NCBI RefSeq assembly: GCF_001434275.1
Contig: NZ_AZEZ01000004.1
Coordinates: 82,476 to 146,475 of the forward strand
DNA: 64,000 nucleotides
From: Companilactobacillus mindensis DSM 14500
GTDB taxonomy: Bacteria; Bacillota; Bacilli; Lactobacillales; Lactobacillaceae
Direction: 5' to 3'
The number at the start of each line of letters is the position of its first letter. The first letter of the stretch is position 1. Under the pieces are notes generated by a model that saw only the letters and a program-made list of their open reading frames with translations, was not told the origin of the DNA and ran no database searches. Position numbers and translations under genes: made by a program. Positions 56,305 to 64,000 of this stretch are shown piece by piece.

Positions 56305-58245
56305 ATGGACCTTAAACAACTACTATTAAAAGACGCCATGATCATGGACTTGAAAGCTACTACTAAAGAGGATGCCATTGAAGAAATGGTTGATAAGTAC
56401 TATCAAGTCGGTGTCATTGACGACAAAGAACTATACAAAGCTGACATTTTAAAACGTGAAGCTCAAACAAGTACTGGTATCGGTGACGGAATTGCCATGC
56501 CACACGCTCGTGACAAAGCTGTTAAACGTGCCACAGTGCTCTTTGCTAAGAGTGCTAAGGGTATCGATTATCAATCACTCGACGGTCAACCTGCTTACCT
56601 ATTCTTCATGATTGCTGCTCCCGACGGGGCTGACAATCTTCACTTACAAGCCTTAGCCGCTTTATCATCACTACTTATTAATCCTGAACTTGTTAAGAAC
56701 TTGAAGGCTGCTAAGACAGCTGATGAAGTTCAAGAATTATTCGACAAGGCTATGCAAGAAAAAGAAGCTAAAGACAAAGCCGACGAAGAAAAACAAAAGG
56801 CCAAAGAAGCTGCAGCTGAAAAAGCTGACGATTCTGAAAAGAAACCTTACGTCGTTGCTGTTACTGCTTGTCCTACCGGTATTGCCCACACCTACATGGC
56901 TGAGGCTGCTTTGAAGGAACAAGCTGAAAAGATGGGTATCGACATCAAAGTCGAAACTAACGGTTCCGAAGGTGTTAAGCACAAGTTGACTGCTAATGAA
57001 ATCAAACGTGCTGATGGTGTCATCATTGCCGCTGATAAGAAAGTCGACATGCCTCGTTTCGATGGCAAACACTTAGTTAACCGTCCCGTTAGTGATGGTA
57101 TCAACAAAGCTGAAGAATTGATCAACTTAGCCGTTGAACAAAAAGCTCCCGTCTTCCATGCCGAAGGTGGTGCCGTTGAAGAAGATTCTGATGCTGGCGA
57201 AAAGAAGTCACTTTGGTCAAAAATCTATGCTGATTTAATGAATGGTATTTCAAATATGCTTCCATTCGTTGTCGGTGGTGGTATCTTGATGGCCATTTCC
57301 TTCCTATTAGAAAACTCCGTGGGTGCTCACTCACAATGGTTCTTGTTCTTCAACAACGTTGGTAATTATGCCTTCAGTTTCTTGATCCCTGTTCTAGCTG
57401 CTTACATCGCCGTTTCAATTGGTGACAGACCTGCCCTATTACCTGGTTTTGTTGGTGGTTACATGGCTTCACAAGCTACTGCTTCAGTGGTTAGTTCTAA
57501 GAGTCCAGCCGGATTTATCGGTGGTCTACTTGCTGGTTTCATCGCTGGATGGGTCATCGTCTTCTTGAAGAAATGGCTCAAGAAATTGCCACACACTTTG
57601 GATGGTCTTAAAACTATCTTGATTTACCCTGTTCTTGGTTTACTTTTGACTGGTGCTGTCATGTACTTCAGCGTCGATCCAGTCTTTGCCGTTGTTAATG
57701 CTGCTATTACTCACTTCCTAGAATCAATGGGTACTGGTAATGCCGTTATCTTAGGTACTTTACTTGGTGGTATGATGTCAATCGATATGGGTGGTCCTTT
57801 CAACAAGGCTGCTTACACATTCGCTATTGGTACTTTTACAGCTACACAAGATGGTGCTTTGATGGCTGCTGTTATGGTCGGTGGTATGATTCCACCTCTA
57901 GCAATTGCTATTGCTACAACATTCTGGAAAGATAAGTTTACTGAACAAGAAAGACAAGCTGGTCTTTCAAACTATATCTTAGGTCTATCATTCATCACTG
58001 AAGGTGCTATCCCATTTGCCGCCGGAGATCCATTGCACGTTATCGTTTCAAGTGTGATCGGTTCTGCTATCGGTGGTGGTTTGACACAACTCTGGAGCGT
58101 TAATGTTCCTGCTCCTCACGGTGGTATCTTCGTTACACCACTTGCTAATAAACCATTGCTTTACTTACTCGCTGTTGTTATCGGTGCGGTGATATCTGGC
58201 GTTATCTATGGTGTTTGGAAACCTGCTTTGAAGAAAAATAAATAA
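56305..58245 (+). CDS. fruA: PTS fructose transporter, EIIABC fusion
   Basis: This 646-residue protein joins IIA (1-150; phosphorylated His in IAMPHARDKAV), IIB (about 180-275; Cys in VTACPTGIAHTYMA) and a IIC membrane domain (about 310-640). A Lys/Glu/Ala-rich linker lies between IIA and IIB. It imports fructose as fructose-1-phosphate. The three active parts are intact. It ends the fruRKA operon with a terminator. Confidence 0.96.
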   Translation: MDLKQLLLKDAMIMDLKATTKEDAIEEMVDKYYQVGVIDDKELYKADILKREAQTSTGIGDGIAMPHARDKAVKRATVLFAKSAKGIDYQSLDGQPAYLFFMIAAPDGADNLHLQALAALSSLLINPELVKNLKAAKTADEVQELFDKAMQEKEAKDKADEEKQKAKEAAAEKADDSEKKPYVVAVTACPTGIAHTYMAEAALKEQAEKMGIDIKVETNGSEGVKHKLTANEIKRADGVIIAADKKVDMPRFDGKHLVNRPVSDGINKAEELINLAVEQKAPVFHAEGGAVEEDSDAGEKKSLWSKIYADLMNGISNMLPFVVGGGILMAISFLLENSVGAHSQWFLFFNNVGNYAFSFLIPVLAAYIAVSIGDRPALLPGFVGGYMASQATASVVSSKSPAGFIGGLLAGFIAGWVIVFLKKWLKKLPHTLDGLKTILIYPVLGLLLTGAVMYFSVDPVFAVVNAAITHFLESMGTGNAVILGTLLGGMMSIDMGGPFNKAAYTFAIGTFTATQDGALMAAVMVGGMIPPLAIAIATTFWKDKFTEQERQAGLSNYILGLSFITEGAIPFAAGDPLHVIVSSVIGSAIGGGLTQLWSVNVPAPHGGIFVTPLANKPLLYLLAVVIGAVISGVIYGVWKPALKKNK

Positions 58246-58286
58246 TATAATTAAAAAAAATTAAGAAATGTACTTTAAATTTAAAT

Positions 58287-58325
58287 AATAGGTCATGAAC
58301 TTAAAAATCGAGTTCATGGCCTATT
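58287..58325 (+). terminator. intrinsic terminator after fruA
   Basis: AATAGGTCATGAACT and AGTTCATGGCCTATT pair with one G-U wobble, followed by a short U-rich tail. Confidence 0.85.
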
Positions 58326-58451
58326 TATTTAACCTCAGAAAAAATATCTCTTTTACATCCTATCCCTGAACAATCAAATATTTATTGTCCTCACCGTTAG
58401 ACAAGACTACAATTTGCTTAAATATTTTATTTTAAGTCAGAGAGTGTTATT

Positions 58452-59048
58452 ATGCATCGTTTTTTAGTCATGTTATATCCAGGTTTTTGTTATTACGAAA
58501 TCGCTTTATTAACGGAGACTTTAGCCTTTACAAAAGATAATTGGCAAATGACGACAGTAGCTGCAGATTCAAATTTGAGTGAAAGTGAAGATCACTTTAA
58601 AATCAAACCAGATAAATTACTTTCACAGGTAGATCCACTTGATTATCAGTTGCTTATTCTTCCTGGAATCGATGATTATCATATTCCCTTGGCTATTCCT
58701 CAAAATATTGATTTTTTAAAAAAATTATATTGTCAAAAAAAGCGTCCACTAATTGCCTCAATATCTAGTTCACCGATTCTATTAGCAAAAGCTGGTTTGC
58801 TTGATGACACTAAATTTATGACTGGGTTATTCGAAGAGGCTTATGAGCAGAATCCATTTATTCCTAAACAAAACTTGGTTCGAAAACCAGTCGTTACTGA
58901 TAACGGAATTGTAACTGCTAGTGGTCAATTCTTTCGTGAATTTGCAATCGAAACTCTCCGACAGTTAAAATATACCGTTCCCGATGATGCCTTTGCTCCT
59001 GCTAGAAAGTATCCACCATATACGGATGAAGAACTGACTTATCGTTAA
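58452..59048 (+). CDS. DJ-1/PfpI family protein with Ser in place of the nucleophile Cys
   Basis: This 198-residue class I glutamine-amidotransferase-like protein starts FLVMLYPGFCYYEIALLTE with the family Glu, and has LLILPGIDDY in the middle. The nucleophile elbow reads IASISSSPILLAKAGLL; most family members have Cys where the first Ser of SSS stands. The function is therefore uncertain; it may not be a protease or glyoxalase. It is a single gene after the fru operon. Confidence 0.85.
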   Translation: MHRFLVMLYPGFCYYEIALLTETLAFTKDNWQMTTVAADSNLSESEDHFKIKPDKLLSQVDPLDYQLLILPGIDDYHIPLAIPQNIDFLKKLYCQKKRPLIASISSSPILLAKAGLLDDTKFMTGLFEEAYEQNPFIPKQNLVRKPVVTDNGIVTASGQFFREFAIETLRQLKYTVPDDAFAPARKYPPYTDEELTYR

Positions 59049-59218
59049 GGACAAGTAATAAACACTTCATGATTGTTAATCCATTTAATTATTAATTCGC
59101 GAAATTTGATTTCAATTTACGTAGTTATCTCAACTAAATTGTTCCTTACATTCAGTTTAATTAATTTACATAAAAAGATCATCGACTGAAAATTCTTCGT
59201 GTTTCTTTTTTTAGTTAT

Positions 59219-60814
59219 TTAATTTTTTGACCCAATCAAACCATCACCTGTCAATTTCCAAACCATATCATATTGTTTCAACAACGCATCAGGAATATGA
59301 TGGTCGATCTCAATCACTGTCAAATCAGGATTTTGTAAAATCGACTGATGAATTGCTTGTGCCGTCACTGGATCAAGTGAGGCAGTTCCCTCATCAATTA
59401 AAAGAATTTGTCGGTCAAAATACAGTGCCCGAGCGATTTCCAAACGCTTCAACTGGCCGCCAGAAAGATTATGCCCATTTTCATTGATGACTAATTTCAA
59501 TGATTCAGCATTGGCATATTCAGTTAAGCCCGCCTGCTTTAAGGACTTGATCACCGCTTCATCACTGGCCTTTTCGTCTCCTAAAGTAATGTTCAATTTG
59601 ATCGAAGTTTCAAAGATGATTGGCGTTTGACCAACAATACCGAAGACACTATAAGCAATTTGATGGTCATAACTATTTTTATTCAATAACATCATGCCCG
59701 TGTTTGGTTTTAACTCTCCTAAAATCATTCGAAAAAGCGTCGATTTACCAACCCCAGACTTGCCACGGATCAATATTTTTTGGCCTGGAGTGATTTCAAA
59801 GGAAACGTTTTTGAAAATCGATTTCTCTCCTTAACTAAAACTGACATCTTGAGCCACAAGTGAATTGACTTTTTCCGCCTGAGGATTTGTTTTCTCACTT
59901 ATCGCTGGCAAATCAATGATCTTTTGGCGAATCTCTTTAGTACTGCCGAGTGTGTTCCAACCGGTAATCAACGAATTGAAACCGTTGAGGATCCAGGCAG
60001 AAGAATATTGAATCGCAACGAACTGTGCCAAACTGATCGTACCGCTGATCGTGAAGTAAATTCCAATTCCAATCGGTAAATATGAACAGATATCAAAGAG
60101 AAAGCTGATCACACTATTGGATAACGATATCTGATTGTTCATCTTAGCGTTGGCATCTTCCATTCCGTTGATCGAAACTTGCAGTTGCTTTTTGAATCCC
60201 AAACTAGCGTGATATCTCCTCAATAATAATGACCCATGCAACAAATTTTTGACCGTCCCTGACAAAGTTTTATTGGTTTTTGACCAAGTCTGAGTTCTTG
60301 TCTGAATGGATTTACTAAAGAAACGTGGTGCCATAGTGGGAATAATCATAAAAGCTAAAAAGATCAATGTGATGTAAACGTTGCTGTATAAGGCGTATGT
60401 TAACGTACCAAGTGCCATAACGGCAGAATCCAGCATTGTGAAGATCTGACGCCAATAATTGTTCTCCAAAAGTTTTAAATCGTTGAGAAAAAATGACAAA
60501 TTCTTAGATTCAAAATCATTTTCATCGGCAGTGACTGTCATCATCTTGCTCAACAAAAATGTTTGTTTCAATTTTGAGTTGATCTCATAGACACTTCGAT
60601 TAACAACCACATTTTTGACATACTTCAAAACACTAAATACAAGATACCCTAACAAAATTAGACTAATGGCTGGCACAATCAATTTAATTGACTTCTGACT
60701 GATCAAATAAAAAATGTATGAATATGTAATCGTATTAAAAGGCATCTCCAAACCAACTATGATACTGAATAAGACGGCAAAGCCAAAATTACGACGATCA
60801 ATGTACTTTTTCAT
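59219..60814 (-). pseudogene. ABC exporter (membrane plus ATPase domain) interrupted by one in-frame TAA
   Basis: The first 327 codons encode a six-segment exporter membrane domain ending SLVAQDVSFS. A TAA at 59831-59833 follows, and the same frame continues without indel as GEKSIFKNVSFEITPG, Walker A RGKSGVGKSTL, the signature NLSGGQLKRLEIARAL and Walker B ILLIDEGTASLD. The joined protein would be 531 residues, normal for a half-size exporter. The stop replaces the A-loop aromatic residue (expected Tyr, TAT/TAC to TAA). As it stands, the ATPase part would need its own start, and none with a ribosome binding site is seen. Substrate unknown. Confidence 0.85.
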
Positions 60815-61054
60815 GGATATCCCTTGATTTCTCCATAGAATAATATTAAATTATCTTTAATATTATTAGTGTAAGACAAAGAATTCAAGCTCTTTATTAT
60901 TTTAACCTGTACTAATTGTCTAATTTCACTTTAGCTGATAGTATTTACCCGGATACGTACCTATGAAGACATCCGACTGAAGGTGATATAACTTTTATCA
61001 TTACTGTCATTTTCTACTTTGTATTTAACTTATATCAAATTGAGAAGAGAAAGT

Positions 61055-61417
61055 ATGAAAAAATTTATTCTGGCTACCCTTTTAGGATTAACGCTCATTT
61101 CAGTTGGTACAACCAACACAACATTTGCTAAAGATACCGCTACAGAGACAATCGTCGTTTCAGCTTCAGAAAAAAGTAACTCCAATAAATACAAGTTTTA
61201 TAAAAAGCGTAACAAAAAAATGATTGCTACTGGCAAAACCGTCAAGATCAATAACAAAAAAGGTATCGTTCACTGGAAAGCTAAAGCCGTCAAAATCAAT
61301 GATAAAACTTGGTGGAAAATCGGTAAGAATCGATATTTTAAATCAACCCGTGTCGAAGTAATTGATGTTGCCAAAAATAAAGAACTAGGTATTAAGATTT
61401 CCAATTATGCTAATTAA
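61055..61417 (+). CDS. small secreted protein with SLAP-like domain
   Basis: This 120-residue protein has a signal peptide (MKKFILATLLGLTLISVG, cleavage likely after FA). The mature part (KYKFYKKRNKKMIATGKTV to NRYFKSTRVEVI) resembles one S-layer protein attachment (SLAP) unit, which binds wall polymers. The ATG at 61055 follows AGAGAAAG; an earlier in-frame TTG or ATG is not used. A terminator follows. It may be wall-associated. Confidence 0.75.
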   Translation: MKKFILATLLGLTLISVGTTNTTFAKDTATETIVVSASEKSNSNKYKFYKKRNKKMIATGKTVKINNKKGIVHWKAKAVKINDKTWWKIGKNRYFKSTRVEVIDVAKNKELGIKISNYAN

Positions 61418-61438
61418 TTACTATTTTGAATAAACTAA

Positions 61439-61477
61439 AATACCTAATCATTTTTTTAGATTGGGCGTTACTTTTTT
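61439..61477 (+). terminator. intrinsic terminator after the SLAP-like gene
   Basis: AATACCTAATC pairs with GATTGGGCGTT in ten of eleven positions, allowing G-U, followed by six U. Confidence 0.75.
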
Positions 61478-61836
61478 GTTAACACCAAATATTTTAATAA
61501 CATTCAATATTTCATCTTTATAAATCCAACCAATTAAAATAATTGTTTAAAGATATCCTTGATTGACCTACTAAAAAATTCATATTATGGCCGTCGGTTT
61601 AATTTAATGAAAATTATTTCTAATAACCATAACTAACATTACTGATAAATTAAAGTTTGTTTAGAGAAAAGCGTTAATTGAAAAATATCGAATATTAAAC
61701 TTCTTTTTAAGTGACATTGTTTGTTGATATATCATGATATTTGTGCCTGAAACTGGCTTTTTTATTGCTATACTGAAACCACTTACAAGCAATGGCTTGA
61801 AGAATCCCGAACACAATCTGCAAGGAGTTCAATTAT
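61478..61836. other. non-coding region upstream of the surface-protein gene
   Basis: A/T-rich with no credible gene. It has a 12-bp perfect palindrome ATATCATGATAT (61729-61740) and an extended -10 box TGCTATACT (61767-61774), about 60 bp before the surface-protein ATG. The palindrome could be an operator. Confidence 0.5.
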
Positions 61837-63849
61837 ATGAAAGCTAAAAATATCTTACTATCAACTATCATATTGGGAGGTTTTTTCACTCCTGTCATTA
61901 CTTCCACTGTTGCCCAAGCTGCAACTCTTAAAACTGAAGTTAAGCCAACTGTTTCTAAAGAAAATCAGGCAACGACCAACGATCAAGAGGCTCGTGACAA
62001 AAAAATCCAACTCAATGAAAAATTTGATTTAAATGACCTTGATGAAAAGACAACCATCGTCATTCCTGCCAAAACAGTTGATGGCAAACAAAACTTAGAC
62101 GATATTTATTTAAATCTAGACGCTAAGGATATTGCTGAAATAAAGGCCAATCAAAAAATCACTATCGCCTCCCCTACTTTAAAAACCCATTCTAACTGGG
62201 GTGGTAAACTTAATTACAAAAATTCAGAAGAAAATATCACATTAACTTTTGACGAAACAAAAGATCTTAGTTTGGATCAAGGCGATCATCTTAAACTCAT
62301 TCTAGAATCTGGTGACTCATTAGTTCACTACGTTTTTAAAGACACCGGTAAAGAAATTTATAAATACAATCACGAAGATGCCTATGAAACTTTGGCACAC
62401 AATGATGGCTCCTTTGAAGTAGCCCTTCTAAGTGAACTTAATGAAGAAGACGATTCAGTTCCATTACCAGTTGGGCATTTTGACGCCTGGGATATTGACT
62501 TTGACCAGCTTGCTCAATGGGAACCTTTAAATGGCTTTGATTCTGGTTTTGGCGAATCACCCATCGAAGTTAATTTTGATCGGAATTCTATCGGTAAAGA
62601 AAACGCCGAATACACGGTCTATTTAGAAAAAGTTGAACCATATAATATGAAATTAGAAGTATTTTTAGATGGCGAACTTTTCGATAGTAAAGAACTCAAC
62701 GGCCAAGTTTTCGACATTATCGGCGAACAAGAGGAAATTAAATTACCTGACGGCAAAAAAACTACCCTCGATAGAAATAAAACGGTCTACGCTTCTTCAA
62801 GAGATTACTTCCCTCAATTTGGAACTGCCTCACAATCAGGTAGTCTGCTACACAAAAAGATTTTCGATAAAAGAGGTGAAGATCCCCGAGTTGACGGTTT
62901 CTGGAATAAATCGCTCAGTTTCTTTATTCGAGACTCTGACGCTGACCCTGCAGATGAAAATCTCATCTATCCATATTTTGCCAGCATGCATTCATCTATC
63001 AAGATGTATTACACTTCCAACGATAAACCCGACCAAACAGTAACCAACGATGTAAAAATCTCATCTAATATCGGACCACAAATAGTTAAAAACGTTACTG
63101 GTAAAAAAGGTGAAACTATCACAGTTGCCGTCCCACACGTAGATGGCTACAAAGTCGACAAACAGACGGTTCAAGCACATGTAAACGACGATGGTTCTAT
63201 CACTACCAAAGAGGAAGTTGTTTATACCAAAATAGATGACGGCAATGGATCTAATAACAACAACGATTCTGGTAATAACAATGGTTCCGGTAACAACAAT
63301 GGTTCTGATAACAACAATGGTTCCGGCAACAACAATGGTTCCGATAACAACAATGGCTCTGGTAACAACAATGGTTCTGGCAACAACAATGGCTCTGGCA
63401 ACAACAATGGCTCTGGTAATTCAACAACTCCTCAACCAGAAAAATTCAATGGGTTCGTCGGTACTTTGAAAAAAGACGTTCTCTTATATAAAATAACTGA
63501 CGGCAAGATCTCCGACGTTTCTAACCGCGCCCTTGCTAAACATACCGATTGGATCTCTGACAAAACAATCACGATCGATGGCACTAAGTATTATCGTGTG
63601 GCCACTAACGAATGGGTAAAAGCTTCTGAAATTTACCGTTATGAAAAAGAAAATGGCGTCGTCAATACTAAGAATGTCGAAATAACTAATCTGGTAGAAT
63701 CAGATACTACAAAAATCGGCAATCGTGGTCTAGCTGCTAACACTGGCTGGAAATACGATCGTATCGCCTACCTTGGTAACAAGGAAGAAAAACACTATCG
63801 TGTCGCTACTAATGAATTTGTTCACGAAAAAGACGTTAACAAAAAATAA
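61837..63849 (+). CDS. large secreted surface protein with repeat stalk and two SLAP-type domains
   Basis: This 670-residue protein has a signal peptide (cleavage after AQA, about residue 29) and a long N-terminal region (30-390) without a recognised fold, holding strand-rich parts. A MucBP-like stretch (about 400-460; IVKNVTGKKGETITVAVP) precedes a low-complexity hexapeptide stalk (about 469-529). Two SLAP-like units close it (FVGTLKKDVLLYKITDG.. and NTKNVEITNLVESDTTK..), each ending YYRVATNEW or HYRVATNEF. It is probably held on the wall through these. AAGGAG precedes the ATG. No LPxTG is present. Confidence 0.85.
   Translation: MKAKNILLSTIILGGFFTPVITSTVAQAATLKTEVKPTVSKENQATTNDQEARDKKIQLNEKFDLNDLDEKTTIVIPAKTVDGKQNLDDIYLNLDAKDIAEIKANQKITIASPTLKTHSNWGGKLNYKNSEENITLTFDETKDLSLDQGDHLKLILESGDSLVHYVFKDTGKEIYKYNHEDAYETLAHNDGSFEVALLSELNEEDDSVPLPVGHFDAWDIDFDQLAQWEPLNGFDSGFGESPIEVNFDRNSIGKENAEYTVYLEKVEPYNMKLEVFLDGELFDSKELNGQVFDIIGEQEEIKLPDGKKTTLDRNKTVYASSRDYFPQFGTASQSGSLLHKKIFDKRGEDPRVDGFWNKSLSFFIRDSDADPADENLIYPYFASMHSSIKMYYTSNDKPDQTVTNDVKISSNIGPQIVKNVTGKKGETITVAVPHVDGYKVDKQTVQAHVNDDGSITTKEEVVYTKIDDGNGSNNNNDSGNNNGSGNNNGSDNNNGSGNNNGSDNNNGSGNNNGSGNNNGSGNNNGSGNSTTPQPEKFNGFVGTLKKDVLLYKITDGKISDVSNRALAKHTDWISDKTITIDGTKYYRVATNEWVKASEIYRYEKENGVVNTKNVEITNLVESDTTKIGNRGLAANTGWKYDRIAYLGNKEEKHYRVATNEFVHEKDVNKK
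63241..63423 (+). repeat. 18-bp coding repeats (Gly-Ser-Gly/Asp-Asn-Asn-Asn)
   Basis: About eight units of an 18-base repeat encode GS(G/D)NNN within the surface protein. Third-position differences among units show they are not freshly duplicated, but the tract could still change length by slippage. Confidence 0.9.
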
Positions 63850-63949
63850 TCTCATTATCAAAAACGACCTCTGATTCCATTTTGGTTCTTTTTCAACTTT
63901 GGTTATATACAACTATTTAGATATACTAATAGGCCATCCAAAAATCTAA

Positions 63950-64000
63950 AGTGCAACACAAAAGTTAGACAAAATTAAATATTGTTAAGCTGCTAAGGCA
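63950..64000 (-). mobile_element. possible end of an IS3-type insertion sequence
   Basis: The last bases read, on the minus strand, as codons ALAA followed by TAA (63985-63987), then TTTTGTCTAACTTTTGTGTTGCACTTTA. Both the C-terminal Ala-Leu-Ala-Ala and a terminal GTCTAAC..GTTGCACTT repeat resemble IS3-family ends. The element would lie mostly beyond the window. Very little sequence supports this. Confidence 0.35.

Noticed and set aside
59219..59773. Separate ABC ATP-binding protein gene
   Set aside because: It is the in-frame continuation of the exporter beyond a stop codon; the apparent start is an internal TTG within the Walker A approach with no ribosome binding site.
63241..63423. Possible CRISPR-like array
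   Set aside because: The repeats are 18 bp, in frame, without spacers, and encode a Gly/Ser/Asn stalk.

Overview
The window is a low-GC Firmicute chromosome segment. Gene content and order point to a lactobacillus: hslVU-xerC-topA-dprA, rbgA-rnhB, thyA-dfrA, der-cmk, scpAB-xerD, pfkA-pyk, a fruRKA operon, SLAP-type surface domains and lipoprotein, T-box and FMN leader signals. The overall style fits Companilactobacillus (former L. alimentarius group); that genus assignment is inference. Most housekeeping genes lie on the minus strand. Accessory genes are mostly on the plus strand or at the edges.

Region by region: (1) 1-6600, minus: sugar epimerase (cut by the window edge), hslU, hslV, xerC, topA, dprA. 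(2) 6776-10283, plus: an AraC-type regulator broken by one in-frame TAG, a HAD phosphatase, an MFS transporter and a sugar O-acetyltransferase. (3) 10378-21287, mostly minus: rnhB, rbgA, yozE, ypmS, ypmR, degV, (trhA on plus), dfrA, thyA, an Uup-type ABC-F ATPase, small proteins, cca. (4) 21473-22028, plus: a transcription unit with a 47-residue membrane peptide and two tandem ~120-nt RNAs that share one five-helix fold. (5) 22085-23957, minus: a tyrosine-specifier T-box, a 40-residue peptide and an NhaC-family transporter. (6) 24092-29894, minus: TPR protein, hup, der, cmk, a LysM surface protein and ribU under an FMN riboswitch. (7) 29946-32411: a decayed prophage fragment holding a phage-head protein with a nuclease-toxin-like C-terminus, its putative immunity gene, a second degraded toxin/immunity cassette, and a candidate small RNA. 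(8) 32463-36650, minus: rluB, scpB, scpA, ribT, xerD, cvfB. (9) 36862-47250: alcohol dehydrogenase, HAD phosphatase, small secreted/membrane proteins, a GalT-like HIT protein, pyk, pfkA, dnaE. (10) 47353-54406: small genes, rpmF, then lapA-SDR-rnz-oatA-obg on minus. (11) 54540-58325, plus: fruR-fruK-fruA. (12) 58452-64000: DJ-1 family protein, an ABC exporter broken by one in-frame TAA, two secreted SLAP-type proteins and the probable edge of an IS3-type element.

How the genes work together: fructose enters through FruA as fructose-1-phosphate, FruK makes fructose-1,6-bisphosphate, and the pfkA-pyk pair carries glycolytic flux. ScpAB, XerC/XerD, TopA, HU, DnaE, RnhB and DprA form a chromosome maintenance set. 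Der, RbgA, Obg, RluB, RpmF and RNase Z serve ribosome or tRNA maturation.

The most unusual items are the tandem covarying RNAs at 21698-21947, the duplicated phage-head toxin/immunity cassettes at 30289-32146, and the structured candidate small RNA at 32310-32411. All structure and homology statements come from reading the sequence by eye; no searches were run.
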